Source: JAPPHA01 sp965221575 (GTDB taxonomy: Bacteria; Pseudomonadota; Alphaproteobacteria; Rhodobacterales; Rhodobacteraceae). From it: 64,000 nt of DNA. The notes under the pieces were generated by a model, which was given only the letters and a program-made list of their open reading frames with translations, did not search any database and had not been told where the DNA came from. The stretch is taken from positions 1,116,001-1,180,000 of the forward strand of contig CBDCSM010000011.1 in assembly GCA_965221575.1 (NCBI GenBank), read 5' to 3'. Positions 16,145 through 25,821 of this stretch are shown one piece after another (within the stretch, counting starts at the first letter, position 1; each line of letters opens with the position of its first letter). Position numbers and translations under genes: made by a program.

Positions 16145-16618
16145 GATTCACCTCCCTTATGATCTGACGCGGACGACGAAGAAGTTCGGATCTTCGTATC
16201 GCCACGCCTTAAACAACTCGCTGATTGGAGTGCTTTCTGAGAGCATAACAAATACGAAGCATTCCTAAAATTGAAAAATAGTTGTCGTTATAAGTGACTT
16301 TTTGGCACCAATCGCTCAAACGGCGAATGGCGGCATTAGGGATCGCCAACCCTGGACTTCCGCAGGCGCGACGTTGCCTGTCGAAGCACCTTGGTAAGAT
16401 TTGGACTGCGTCGAACAAGGAGACGTATCTGTGGACACCCTGCGCAAGGTGTATTCATGATCGTGTCTATCGCATCGAATGCCTGAATCTATTCGGCCTT
16501 TGATTGAAGCAATCAGGCTTCTGGCCTCGATGGGATCCGCATGTTTCAGTTCCTTCCGAGATGACCGGCCATTCCTGGCCATCGCTCCTTACAGGCTGTG
16601 AATTGGCGGCCCTTGCCG
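16145..16618. other. Upstream region of the importer operon, no gene seen
   Basis: This 474-bp stretch must contain the promoter of the minus-strand operon. It has an AT-rich portion around 16250-16300, but no consensus -35/-10 pair is convincing. No gene is recognised in it. Its right edge meets the decayed IS110 gene. Confidence 0.5.
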
Positions 16619-17689
16619 TCACACCATCGATATCTCGCCTCTAATTCTCATTCGCCAAACCTCGGAAAGGGCTTCGGCCGTGCGCCAAGACGCATTGTAG
16701 TCTTCTCCGTTGCGCAACATCGCCGACGCAATACGCGCTGTCTTGTTTGCCATCGCCGCAAGCGTCTTGTTGTGGCCCGCACGCGCAAGCAGGTCTTGAG
16801 CCCATTTGGAGCGCCGATCACTATGTTTGGCAATCCTGAAAAAAACATCGAGCGCCGTGTGTGAGCTGGCGGCGCAAATTTTGGTTTCCTCGTTTCTCTA
16901 TTCCCCCAAGCCGGGACTTTCCACCGGTCGTGTATTGCCGTGGGACAAGCCCAATCCAGGCCGCCAATGCCGACCAGGCGTGAAGTGCCGACCGTCATCG
17001 ACGGCGGCAATCAGAGCAGTGGCAACCACCGGTCCCACACCAGGCAGCGTTGCCAAGCGCTTGCACCGTTCGTCTTTCCGGCGGATTTCAACAAGCTTAC
17101 GGTCGATTGCGACAATGCGCGTGTCCAAAAATTGGAATTCGGCGATGAGCGCTTTGGAGTTTTTCGGCGCCAATTCAGGTAGCTGGGCATCAGCAACCGC
17201 ATCACCGATGTCTTTTCGAAATCGAAAAGCGCCGACGGGCATGACAACACCGTACTCTCCCGGAAGGCCACGAATATGATTAATCAGTCCCGTGCACTGT
17301 GTTGTGAGCCAGCCGCGCGTTCGATGAAGCATCTGCAAGTCTTGCTGCTCGATCGTTTTTGACCGGCTCAAATCGCATTATTGGACGATGTGCAGCCTCA
17401 TGAATCGCTTCGGCATCAACCGCGTCATTCTTGGAACCTTTGACAAAGGGTTTGACGAAACGGGGATGAATGTGTCGAACGCCGCACCCCACAGTTTCGA
17501 ACTGCCGGCCTCAATGATGCGAACTGGCGCACTGGCGCAGGTTTCCATGACCAGGGTTTCCGGGGCCAATTTCAAGACGGTGGCTTCCAATTTTGATCGG
17601 CTGTCCTTCTTTGAAATCACCTCTCCGCCATCGGTAATCCCGTGGATGTGAAAAGACTGCTTGCCCAGATCGATCGCCAGTAACTGCAC
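16619..17689 (-). pseudogene. IS110-family transposase, multiply frameshifted
   Basis: Read in successive minus-strand frames the segment gives almost a whole IS110 transposase. The N-terminus (start GTG near 17689) is QLLAIDLGKQSFHIHGITDG, the DEDD-fold beginning, followed by RFVKPFVKGSKNDAVDAEAI, then SIEQQDLQ-like KTIEQQDLQMLHRTRGWL, INHIRGLPGEYGVVMP, CKRLATLPGVGPVVATALIA and the C-terminal WAQDLLARAGHNKTLAAMAN ending at 16619. At least three frame changes (about 17450, 17360 and 16900) break it. Length is normal, so decay is by small indels rather than truncation. Inactive. Confidence 0.85.
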
Positions 17690-18160
17690 CTCATGAACTC
17701 CTCTTATTTGCCTTGGTTGGCCAAAGAAGTATCGGTTTGGGTGCAAGGGGCGTCCATTCCATACGAAATGAAGAAGAGCCGCGACACCCAGGAGCAGTTC
17801 ATCGCGGCGCTGAGGCAGCATCTGGCCGGGCTTTCGACAGCGGATCAGCGAAGCGCCGTTTTACATCTATCGACGGCCCTTCCGGCGCCAAGGCGACTTG
17901 AGATAAACCCGTGTGGGTTCGTTGCAAACATCTGTCCGGCGTCATCTGACCAGGTCGGGGCGCCCAAATGGGGAATCCGCTCGGCATGCCTCAACAGTGG
18001 CAGGCCTCTTGGGCCACTGTCCGCGTCAACCGTGAGATGGGCTTGGCCAGGGAAGTCGCCATGGGAGCCTCGAAGAGACGAAGGCGGTCGAGTCATCGGC
18101 AATTCGAAACGCCGGAGGTCGAAGAAAATCCTGTCGGATCTGCGTCGCTGAGAGCCTGGC
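17690..18160. other. No recognisable gene
   Basis: This is 471 bp between the IS110 relic and the LysR gene. Frames exist on both strands but none has a family motif, a good start or plausible composition. It may be flanking sequence of the dead IS. Confidence 0.5.
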
Positions 18161-19063
18161 TCAGAGCTGGTACTGCGATGAGAAGTCGCAAGACTTCTCC
18201 ATGAGCAGCACGATCTCGTCGCAGGCATTGTCCTTGCGGGCGTTCGATATCATTGCCGCGTAGGGAACGGGCGGAAGGACGAGCCTGGTCGGCACGATCA
18301 TCAGCTTTCCCTCGTCGACCATGCGCGAAAAGCTAAGCGTCGGCAGATAGGTGATCCCCAATCCGGCTACGACCAAACCGACTAAGGCGATAAGGCTGTT
18401 GCTCGACACCACGCGTTCGAAGGTGGCGCCGGTTCTTTTCAGCCAACGGTCATAGTAGGCGCCGGATCCAGAGTCCAAACCCTGTAGCAGGATCGTCAAG
18501 GCGCAGAGTTCCTCCAGCGAATACGTTTTTCGCTTTGCGACCAGCTGCGGGCTGGCCATCCAAGCATTGTGGACCTCCGCAAGGCGTATTGACGACACGG
18601 CCGGATCCGAAAAAACCTCCGGGATCACGATCAGGTCGAGGTTGCCGTTCACCAACTCGCGGAAGAGGTGGCGGGAGAGGCCGACCTCTGGCTTGATATC
18701 AATGTCGGCGGATCCGGAAGCGCGCAGGGCGCCCATGAGACGCGGCAGCCAGGTGAGCGCGGTCAGCTCGGTTATCCCGAGGCGGACGAGACGCCGCGGC
18801 CGGGAGGTCTGCGTGCCGACCTGCACGATCCTCTCCCGCATCGAAAGCATCTCCCGCCCCATCGCCAGGACGCGTCCCCCCTCGGGCGTGAGGTGAGCTC
18901 CGCGTCCGCTGCGATCGAAGAGCGTGATGCCTGTCGCCTCCTCGAGCTCATGAATCCGCTTCGAGATGGCGGACTGGGTGAGACCCAGCCGCCTTGCGGC
19001 CCGGTCGAACGTTCCGAGCATCACGATCCACTGCAAAGCTTCAATCTGGCGCAAGGTGATCAT
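18161..19063 (-). CDS. LysR-family transcriptional regulator
   Basis: 300-residue LysR regulator. The N-terminal winged helix is typical: MITLRQIEALQWIVMLGTFD, RAARRLGLTQSAISKRIHEL, then LFDRSGRGAHLTPEG. The effector domain follows, with LVRLGITELTALTWLPRLM and GNLDLIVIPEVF, and ends near 300. Start at 19063 matches the usual N-terminus; an ATG at 19090 would add nine residues. It is divergent from the FAD oxidoreductase gene at 19197, about 130 bp away, so that gene (and perhaps the RraA-like gene) is the probable target. Inducer unknown. Confidence 0.9.
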   Translation of the reverse strand: MITLRQIEALQWIVMLGTFDRAARRLGLTQSAISKRIHELEEATGITLFDRSGRGAHLTPEGGRVLAMGREMLSMRERIVQVGTQTSRPRRLVRLGITELTALTWLPRLMGALRASGSADIDIKPEVGLSRHLFRELVNGNLDLIVIPEVFSDPAVSSIRLAEVHNAWMASPQLVAKRKTYSLEELCALTILLQGLDSGSGAYYDRWLKRTGATFERVVSSNSLIALVGLVVAGLGITYLPTLSFSRMVDEGKLMIVPTRLVLPPVPYAAMISNARKDNACDEIVLLMEKSCDFSSQYQL

Positions 19064-19196
19064 GCTGTCGAAATCATTCCATTGATACATGAAACGGCGT
19101 CATAAATATTTCTTTTCTTTCACAACCGCAACATCTACACAGGCGTGCGTCGGTGGCTATGCCATTCCTTTGCCTTGGGTGACCAGGAAGCACACT

Positions 19197-20366
19197 ATGT
19201 CGTCCAAGTATGATGCGATCATAGTCGGTGGCGGCATCGTCGGGGCCAGTACGGCCTATTATCTCGCACGGCTGGGCGTTCGCCGTGTTCTCCTGGTGGA
19301 GAAAAACGCACCTGCGGCAGGCGGTACTGGCAAGAGCGCGGCTATTGTCCGCCAACACTACTCGACCCGGCTGATGGCCCGGCTCGCGCTGCAGAGCGTC
19401 GAGATATTTGAGACGATGAAGAGCGAGTTCGAGGCGCCGAACGTCTTCTTCCAGACTGGCTACTACATGCTCGTCCCGCCGGAACTGCTGAAAGCGGCGA
19501 AAAAGAACGTCGCGTGCCAGCAGGAAGTCGGCGTCGACACGGAATGGGTCGACGAGACGAAGTGGGCCGAGCACTGGCCCTGGCTCAATCCGCGTGGCGT
19601 CGCGGGCGTGGTTTACGAACCGCGCGGCGGGCATGCCGATCCGATCCGCTCGACCGAACAGTTCCTCAAGCATTTCCGCCGTCTCGGCGGCGAAATTCGG
19701 CTGAAGACCGCTGCCCGCGGCCTGCTGCGTGACGGCGACCGCGTGACGGGCGTCGTGCTGGACAGCGGCGATGTTTATGCGGGAACGGTGGTAAACGCGG
19801 CCGGACCGTGGTCGAAGAACCTCGCCGAAGGCGCCGGCATCGAGCTGAACATGCGCATCGTTCGCGAACAGGATTCGATCTGGGAACCGCGCGAGGGCCG
19901 TCCGGTGCCGCAGAAGCCGATCTCCAACGCGGTCGACGCCATCTACAGCGTGCCGCAGGAAGGCGGGCGCATCCTGATAGGCCAGGGCTTCCCGAAGGAC
20001 TATTTCGACGTCGATCCCAACAACTACAAGGAGACCGGCGAAGACGCCTTTGCCTCGCTGATCTCCGACCGTGCGGAGTATCGCTACCCGGGCCTGCAGG
20101 GCATGCGCCTCACCCATTGCTATGCCGCGCTCTACGACGTGACCGTGGACTGGTATCCCTATGTTGGTCCCCGTGCGGGTCTTGAGGGATATGTCGATGC
20201 CAATGGCGGCAGCGGTCATGGCTTCAAGATCGCGCCTGCGATCGGCCGCGAACTCGCGAGCTGGATCGTCACCGGGGCTCCCGCCGATGACTTCCGCCAG
20301 CTCTCCCATGACCGTATCGCGGCGGGGACGCTGTTCAGCGGCGCCTATGGCGGCAATCGCGGGTGA
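19197..20366 (+). CDS. FAD-dependent oxidoreductase (DAO / sarcosine-oxidase-beta type)
   Basis: 389-residue flavoenzyme of the D-amino-acid oxidase fold, which oxidises C-N bonds of amino acids or N-methyl amines. The dinucleotide-binding motif is AIIVGGGIVGASTAYYLARL, ending in the ribose-binding acid of VLLVEK. GTGKSAAIVRQHYS follows, and the C-terminal FAD motif is YVDANGGSGHGFKIAPAIGR. ATG at 19197 is preceded by AGGA; the frame extends upstream to 19089 without a good start. Divergent from a LysR gene. Codon use here and in the next gene is more GC-rich than in the importer operon to the left. Confidence 0.9.
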   Translation: MSSKYDAIIVGGGIVGASTAYYLARLGVRRVLLVEKNAPAAGGTGKSAAIVRQHYSTRLMARLALQSVEIFETMKSEFEAPNVFFQTGYYMLVPPELLKAAKKNVACQQEVGVDTEWVDETKWAEHWPWLNPRGVAGVVYEPRGGHADPIRSTEQFLKHFRRLGGEIRLKTAARGLLRDGDRVTGVVLDSGDVYAGTVVNAAGPWSKNLAEGAGIELNMRIVREQDSIWEPREGRPVPQKPISNAVDAIYSVPQEGGRILIGQGFPKDYFDVDPNNYKETGEDAFASLISDRAEYRYPGLQGMRLTHCYAALYDVTVDWYPYVGPRAGLEGYVDANGGSGHGFKIAPAIGRELASWIVTGAPADDFRQLSHDRIAAGTLFSGAYGGNRG

Positions 20367-20720
20367 CGGGCTGCGGACCGAAGTGACTGCCGCCTTCGAC
20401 GCCATGGATATTAGCGCGAACAAGCTCCGGGATGTTCCGCTGTCGGCAGCAGATAATCCTCAGGGCGGCGAATGCGGTCCCGAGGAGCGGCAATGTCCGC
20501 TGTGCTCCGCCTCCGAGTTTGCGCAAGGCGGTCTGCCAGGACCTGACGCGACAAATTCGACCACGCCGCCGAGGCGATATCCGTCGGTTGCGGGGCCAAT
20601 CAGCCGATATGCGTCCAGCTACGACGAACGCCTCAAGGCGTGCCGGTAGATCCAGTAGGTCCTGGTGCGCGGCATGGTTCACGCATCCGCCAACCGGAAA
20701 CAGCCACAAAAGGAAACACC
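20367..20720. other. No recognisable gene
   Basis: This 354-bp gap separates two genes of the same strand. Frames on both strands show no domain. The last 20 bases contain AAAAGGAAACACC, the ribosome-binding site of the following gene. Confidence 0.5.
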
Positions 20721-21368
20721 ATGGCGCTTCACATCAACGCGTTCCCCGACCACGCGCTGACCCATGACGAGCTCGAGGCGTGGCGGGCGATCCCCGCGTC
20801 CATCGCCAGCGACGAACTCAACCGGACGAGCACACCGGATGCTGGTCTGAAGAAGATTTCGTCGAACTCCCCGCTGGTCGGGCTGGCGTTCACGGTTCGA
20901 ACCATGGCGGGTGACAATCTGGCGCTCCACCATGCGGTGTCGCAGGCCGTTCCGGGGTCGATTCTGATGATTGATGCCGGAGGCTACGACCGCGTTGCCG
21001 TCTGGGGCGGTATCCTGCACACGGCTGCGCGGCTGCGCGGTGTCGTTGGTGTCGTGGTCGATGGCTGCATCCGCGACGTCGCTGAGATCAGATCATCTCC
21101 CATCGCCTGCTATGCGAGGGGTTACGTACCGGCGGGTCCTCACAAGGGCTGGGGAGGCGAGATCAACGTCACCGTCCAGATTGGCGGTGCGGCGGTCAAG
21201 GCGGGCGACCTTGTGATCGGCGACGAAGACGGCATGACGTTCATTCCGTTCGAGGACCGGGCACGTGTGCTCGAACGATGCCGCAAGCGCATCGCCGCGG
21301 AGGCAGAGATCGTGCGGCGGATCGAGGCCGGTGAAACGACCGTCGAGATCATGAAGCTGGCCGTCTAG
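20721..21368 (+). CDS. RraA-family / 4-hydroxy-4-methyl-2-oxoglutarate aldolase-like protein
   Basis: 215-residue protein of the RraA/HMG aldolase fold. Members cleave 4-carboxy-4-hydroxy-2-oxoacids or oxaloacetate with a divalent metal. Visible are TMAGDNLALHHAVSQAVPG, GGYDRVAVWGGILHTAARLR and the signature VVGVVVDGCIRDVAEI, whose Arg-Asp pair binds substrate and metal. A second acidic stretch, GDLVIGDEDGMTFIP, is also typical. ATG at 20721 has AAAGGAA upstream. It follows the FAD oxidoreductase on the same strand with a 354-bp gap, so cotranscription is possible but not shown. Confidence 0.85.
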   Translation: MALHINAFPDHALTHDELEAWRAIPASIASDELNRTSTPDAGLKKISSNSPLVGLAFTVRTMAGDNLALHHAVSQAVPGSILMIDAGGYDRVAVWGGILHTAARLRGVVGVVVDGCIRDVAEIRSSPIACYARGYVPAGPHKGWGGEINVTVQIGGAAVKAGDLVIGDEDGMTFIPFEDRARVLERCRKRIAAEAEIVRRIEAGETTVEIMKLAV

Positions 21369-21769
21369 CTTCACCCGCAAAGCAGACGTCGCTCAAGATC
21401 GGTGCGAATGCCCACGCCCGCGAAATGAGGGCGGCGGGGTGTGAGGGCCAATGCCGGCCGACGCCGTGAGGCGGTCACCGACCACGGAAATGGCAATGTG
21501 TACGTTTTGTACCGGTGTAAAGTTTTGGCCGGTGCTGATACGCTGACTCGGATTCGGCAGCCGCGGCGGTTGCCTTCGCGCGTGTCGTCGGGCACCCCGG
21601 TCCGGAGCCACCGGATATCGATTCTGCCATAAGCAGAATCTTATATGATGCAAGCATCAATCAACTTTGACAAATACACGTCTGGCCAATACCGTTTTCA
21701 CATCAACTCAAGACGCCAAGATACAGAATAGGTAACGCGTCTCGCCAGACCAGGAGAGCGGAGGAAGAC
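21369..21769. other. Upstream region of the orphan binding-protein gene
   Basis: No gene is recognised in this 401-bp region. It contains a candidate promoter (21667-21695) and ends in a GGAGG ribosome-binding site. Confidence 0.5.
21667..21695 (+). promoter_or_regulatory. Candidate sigma-70 type promoter
   Basis: A perfect TTGACA (21667-21672) is followed after 17 bases by TACCGT, a weak -10 match. It lies 75 bp upstream of the BMP-family gene start at 21770. Confidence 0.35.
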
Positions 21770-22906
21770 ATGTCAGATAGCAAGAGACCAACAAGGCGAA
21801 CCATGTTTCGGAGTCTAGCTGCGGTAGCGGTTGTCGCGGCTGCATTGCCATGCATGTCCGCATCGACAGCAATTGCTGCCGATAGCGGAGATCCGTTGAA
21901 AGTCACGTTGATTTATACAGGCGTGGCCCGTGACGGCGGCTGGTACCAGGCATTCGACGACGGACGTTTGCACCTGATCGAAACCTTCGGGGACAAGATT
22001 GACATCGAATACAGGGAAAACGTCCCTGAAGGACCGCAGTCGTTTCGGGTCATCGAAAGCGCGATCCAGAACGGATCCAACGTGATCATCAGCACGAGTT
22101 ACGGTTTTGGCCAGTCGATGCTTGAAGCGGCGGCCAAGTACGGCGATGTCCACTTCATCACGAGCCAGTGGGACAATCCGGGCGATCTGGACAACTTCGT
22201 CGGTTTCGTGAACGCGCCCGAAGACGGCGCGTATATCGGTGGCGTGGCTGCGGGTCACATCATCAAGGAAGGAGGTACGGTCGGTTGGGTCGACGCGTTC
22301 CCCATTCCGTATGATATCCGGACGATCAACGGATTTGCCCATGGCCTGGCACATTCGAATCCCACTGCAACGGTCCAGGTCGTGTTCACCAATGACTGGA
22401 TCGATACGAACAAGCAGGCGCGCGCAGTCCGCAGCCTGATCGATGCCGGTGTTGACTTTATTGCATCCAGCCTGACGAGTTCGGTCAGTGCAGAGGTGTC
22501 GGAAGCATCGAACATCCCGGTCGTGTCACCGGCACTGGACGGGCGTCAGTATGCGCCGAACATGTCGGTAACGAGCTTCGAGTATCGATGGGGATACGCT
22601 CTCGCTGAAATCCTTCAGTCCATCATGGACGGGAATTTCAGCACCGAGTTCAACTATTCCGGCATGAAGATCGGGGCGATCGACATGGCGGAGTGGGGCG
22701 GTGCGTACAACGATCTTTCCGACGCTGCCAAGGCCGACATTCAGGCCGAATACGACCGAATCCGCAGCGGAGCGGGAGAAGTCTTCACGGGTCCACTGGT
22801 CGACAAGGACGGAAACCAGGTACTGGCCGACGGTGAAGTGATGTCCATCGCCGGATTGCGCAGCATGGCCTTCGTACTTCCAAACGTGAACGGCGTCGAA
22901 TTCTGA
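21770..22906 (+). CDS. BMP/PnrA-family ABC solute-binding protein, orphan
   Basis: 378-residue periplasmic binding protein of the Bmp/Med/PnrA family, whose studied members bind purine nucleosides. An N-terminal signal (about 1-37, RRTMFRSLAAVAVVAAALP, with an arginine pair) precedes VTLIYTGVARDGGWYQAFDD, VIISTSYGFGQSMLEAA and GYALAEILQSIMDG. ATG at 21770 has GGAGG upstream. It is monocistronic: a clear terminator follows at 22928-22964 and no permease or ATPase adjoins. A complete BMP importer lies 30 kb away (52075-56786) and might be shared. It is distinct from that system's own binding protein. Confidence 0.88.
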   Translation: MSDSKRPTRRTMFRSLAAVAVVAAALPCMSASTAIAADSGDPLKVTLIYTGVARDGGWYQAFDDGRLHLIETFGDKIDIEYRENVPEGPQSFRVIESAIQNGSNVIISTSYGFGQSMLEAAAKYGDVHFITSQWDNPGDLDNFVGFVNAPEDGAYIGGVAAGHIIKEGGTVGWVDAFPIPYDIRTINGFAHGLAHSNPTATVQVVFTNDWIDTNKQARAVRSLIDAGVDFIASSLTSSVSAEVSEASNIPVVSPALDGRQYAPNMSVTSFEYRWGYALAEILQSIMDGNFSTEFNYSGMKIGAIDMAEWGGAYNDLSDAAKADIQAEYDRIRSGAGEVFTGPLVDKDGNQVLADGEVMSIAGLRSMAFVLPNVNGVEF

Positions 22907-22927
22907 CGTCGGACTACCCAGTTCCTT

Positions 22928-22964
22928 GACCGGGGCGGATCAGGTTTGCCCCGGTCCGTTTTTT
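22928..22964 (+). terminator. Rho-independent terminator
   Basis: Stem GACCGGGGC (22928-22936) pairs with GCCCCGGTC (22948-22956), followed by CGTTTTTTG. It lies just after the BMP-family gene stop at 22906. Confidence 0.85.
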
Positions 22965-23032
22965 GCGGACCGCTCCGCAGGAAAGACTTGGTGATCGCGC
23001 CATTCGGTGGGCGGGCGCACGATTAGAATTCT

Positions 23033-24232
23033 TCAACGACCATCCAGCATCAAGTGCTCGGACATATCCGCGATGACCTGCGCGCAATCAACCAGTTGAC
23101 GCAATTCGACCCGCTCGTCGGTACAATGACACTCGGCCACGTTACCCGGTCCGAAATTCACCGCCTCGATTCCTGCATCATTGACAAGGTTGCGAACATC
23201 GCTCGCATAAGGCGCGCCGAAGATTGACGCCGGCTTGCCGAGCACGCGTTCGGTGCTGTCGAGCAGGTAACCGACCACGGGTGCTTCGGAAGATATTTCC
23301 GCCGGTTCGAACCGGTTGAACGCAGCCTCGACCTCGACCTCGACTTCGGAATCGGCCGGTCGCGCCCTGTTCAGCCTGGCCATGACGTCGGCCAGTTCTG
23401 CATCGACCGACTCACCCGGAATCAGTCGTCGGTCGACGTACAGGTCAATGAAGTCCGAAACGGCATTGGGAACCACGCCGCCATGAATCACGGTCGGCGT
23501 GCAGGACCCGTAAGAAAGCAGCGCATGAGTACGTTTCCGTATGTCGGCCTCGTATTCCCGCAGCGCGTCAAGCACCCATCGCAGTGCCCAGGCGGGATTG
23601 ATTCCAAGATGCGCGCGGCTCGCGTGGATGGACCGACCCTTCAAGCGGATATGCAACGGAACGAGGCCCCGCGTTGCCGGCGCGATCTTCAACTCAGTGG
23701 GCTCGGTGACGATGCCGAAATCACCTGTGTACCCGGCATCCAGGAGCGAAAGCGTCCCGGGTTCCGCACGTTCTTCACCGACGGCAAAATGCAGGACCAA
23801 TGATCCCTTGAGGCGGTCAACTTGCTTGCTCAGATGATGCGCCACGCCAATCTGAACCGCCAACCCGGCCTTCATATCGCAGGCTCCTCGGCCATAGAGG
23901 AACCCGTCCCTGACGTTAGCTCCGAAAGGATCGGTCGTCCAAAGATCCGCATCATCCACCGGCACCGTGTCCATGTGCCCGTTCAGAACGAGACGCGGTC
24001 CGTCCGAACGTCCCCGCAGGACAGCCCCGATAGAATACCGTCCGGGCATGGATTCGACGAGTTGCGTCTTAACGGGAATGCTACCCAGCCAGTCCAGAAT
24101 GCGTTGGGCAACATCGTTTTCATAGGCGCCCGGATTCGTGCTCGGCGTCTGAACGAGGTCCGCAAGTACAAGGCCGATAAACCCCTCTGAGAGCGGATCA
24201 GCACTCCCGGTCGAATTGTCTGGTTTGGGCAT
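23033..24232 (-). CDS. M20-family metallo-amidohydrolase (ArgE/DapE type)
   Basis: 399-residue two-domain zinc hydrolase. Metal ligands are in VLNGHMDTVPVDDADLW (His and Asp), GRGACDMKAGLA (Asp), FAVGEERAEPGT (the catalytic and bridging Glu) and NFGPGNVAECHCTDERV (His). The dimerisation domain occupies about residues 190-300. Such enzymes deacylate or decarbamoylate N-acylated amino acids. The gene is alone, convergent with the BMP-family gene. Five bases upstream of its start lies an AT-rich near-palindrome (24237-24254) also found before the CoxMSL operon. Substrate unknown. Confidence 0.9.
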   Translation of the reverse strand: MPKPDNSTGSADPLSEGFIGLVLADLVQTPSTNPGAYENDVAQRILDWLGSIPVKTQLVESMPGRYSIGAVLRGRSDGPRLVLNGHMDTVPVDDADLWTTDPFGANVRDGFLYGRGACDMKAGLAVQIGVAHHLSKQVDRLKGSLVLHFAVGEERAEPGTLSLLDAGYTGDFGIVTEPTELKIAPATRGLVPLHIRLKGRSIHASRAHLGINPAWALRWVLDALREYEADIRKRTHALLSYGSCTPTVIHGGVVPNAVSDFIDLYVDRRLIPGESVDAELADVMARLNRARPADSEVEVEVEAAFNRFEPAEISSEAPVVGYLLDSTERVLGKPASIFGAPYASDVRNLVNDAGIEAVNFGPGNVAECHCTDERVELRQLVDCAQVIADMSEHLMLDGR

Positions 24233-24236
24233 GTGT

Positions 24237-24254
24237 CAAGAATTATAATTTATG
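24237..24254. promoter_or_regulatory. AT-rich operator-like site (copy 1)
   Basis: CAAGAATTATAATTTATG differs at only two positions from the perfect palindrome CATAAATTATAATTTATG at 57182-57199. It lies immediately upstream of the M20 gene start, a position where a bound repressor would block transcription or translation. Confidence 0.55.
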
Positions 24255-25023
24255 ATGAGCGAGGCGCGCAAGCCGCGTTCCTGATCGAGTCCGATCAGAT
24301 CGGCGCAGAAAATGCTTGCTTCTGGTGGCGTTGTGGCGATTTGCCACGACTGGTCTCGTGCCCGAGGTTGCCGTCTTCTCGTGGACATTAACCAGGGGAG
24401 GATTGAAAACACCTGGTCTCCCGTGTGGCCCGTCGGGGCTTGCCAGAATCACCGGACAACGCGTGTGACCGTACGGCAGCATGGTTCGCCGCGGCAGACT
24501 GTACCGTCCTTACAGATGGGTGTGCTTCCCGGATCGTCACATCGACCTGAACGAGGAAAAGTCGGCACGAGGCGGGCAACCGAACCGGACAAGACAGAGT
24601 TGAATTTGCACGTTGAACGTGCGCTGAGTAACCCGCGACGTTCTGCCTGGAATATCCTTTGAACCGGCTCTGAATCTGCCCCTGCCGAAAGGTGACACGA
24701 TCAATATCCAACACATGAAAAACTGCTGGAAAAAGTGAAATGGCAGACTTGACAGTACGGGGCACAAGATCTGCGGCGTTTGGAGCCGCCGAACTACTTT
24801 GCATCATGCGGAATCCGAACCAACGCGGTGCCACAAGGCATTTTCAATCTCGTGGCGGCGTGACAGCCGTCTGCATTTACTCGGCTTCGACAGCGCGGAC
24901 ATGTTCGCATACGCACGTTTGAGGCATTTGGGTGGATGACGTAATGCAAGCGGAAACCGGCGCAGATCTCGACGTCCTCGCCGGCGGCAGCGGCGCCGAG
25001 GGCGCCTCGCGAGAGTCATTGAG
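24255..25023. other. Long intergenic region, no gene recognised
   Basis: About 770 bp between the divergent M20 and AAC(3)-like genes. Several frames are open on both strands but none shows a domain or a convincing start. A small inverted repeat (GCACGTT and AACGTGC with a one-base centre) is at 24608-24622, of unknown meaning. Confidence 0.5.
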
Positions 25024-25821
25024 ATGACGACGATGAGGTCCTTTGAAGGGCAGCCCAGGACTGAAGCCGGTCTCCAGAGGGATATTGCGACAATCGGCGT
25101 CGCAAAAGGGATGACCTTGCTGGTCCACTCCTCGTTGAGTTCGATCGGCTGGGTTGTCGGTGGCGCTCCCACCGTGGTGCGCGCACTCCTGTCCGTACTC
25201 GGAGAAAACGGTACGTTGGTCATGCCGGCCGCGACGCCTCATGGCGCGGACCCTGCGACGTGGCGGAGTCCCCGACTGCCGGGGGCCTGGCTGGCGGATG
25301 TACGGGAGCATCTTCCCGTCTTCGATGCTCGCACGACTCCTACCACTATGGGCGCAATATGCGAAAGCTTCCGCACCTGGCCAAATACCCTGCGGAGCGA
25401 TCACCCGGTGGAGTCCATCTGCGCCCGCGGTGTCGCCGCGTCCACTATTGTCGGCGAACATCCCCTAGAATTTTCCGAAGGATTGGGCGGACCGTTCGAG
25501 AAGCTTTACAACCTGAATTGCCAGGTATTGCTTCTCGGAGTGGGTTTCAATCGGTGCACTGCATTGCACTTCGCCGAGTCGCTGGTCGACAGGCGAAGGG
25601 TCAAGACCCTGCGATTTCCGGTGCTGGAAAACGGACAGCGCATGTGGAAGGAAGTGCCGAATGTTGCGGACGACAACGGCGTTCATTTTCCCGTTGTCGG
25701 ACAAGAATACGTCGCTGAAGAAGGAGTACGACAAGGCAGGATTGGCGATGCCGCATCCATGTTGTTTCCGATGCGTAGTCTGGTCGATTTCGCCGTGCGC
25801 TATTTTGATGATGCGCTGTAG
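25024..25821 (+). CDS. Aminoglycoside 3-N-acetyltransferase (AAC(3)) family protein
   Basis: 265-residue protein of the AAC(3) superfamily of acetyl-CoA-dependent N-acyltransferases. Characteristic are MTLLVHSSLSSIGWVVGGAP, VVRALLSVLGENGTLVMPA, then TTMGAICESFRTWPN, RSDHPVESICARG and LLLGVGFNRCTALHFAES. Chromosomal members of this family often have unrelated acyl-acceptor substrates, so antibiotic resistance should not be assumed. It lies between an M20 hydrolase and a deaminase, which fits modification of a small nitrogen compound. Start at 25024 (an alternative ATG is at 25033); the ribosome-binding site is weak. Confidence 0.85.
   Translation: MTTMRSFEGQPRTEAGLQRDIATIGVAKGMTLLVHSSLSSIGWVVGGAPTVVRALLSVLGENGTLVMPAATPHGADPATWRSPRLPGAWLADVREHLPVFDARTTPTTMGAICESFRTWPNTLRSDHPVESICARGVAASTIVGEHPLEFSEGLGGPFEKLYNLNCQVLLLGVGFNRCTALHFAESLVDRRRVKTLRFPVLENGQRMWKEVPNVADDNGVHFPVVGQEYVAEEGVRQGRIGDAASMLFPMRSLVDFAVRYFDDAL

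Noticed and set aside
19074..20423. Long minus-strand frame of about 450 codons opposite the FAD oxidoreductase
   Set aside because: The plus strand encodes a clear DAO-family enzyme. The antisense frame is Arg/Ala-rich, lacks motifs and is typical of GC-rich shadow frames.
24608..24622. Inverted repeat GCACGTT-N-AACGTGC as an operator
   Set aside because: It is 400 bp from the next start codon, occurs once and has no partner site; chance cannot be excluded.
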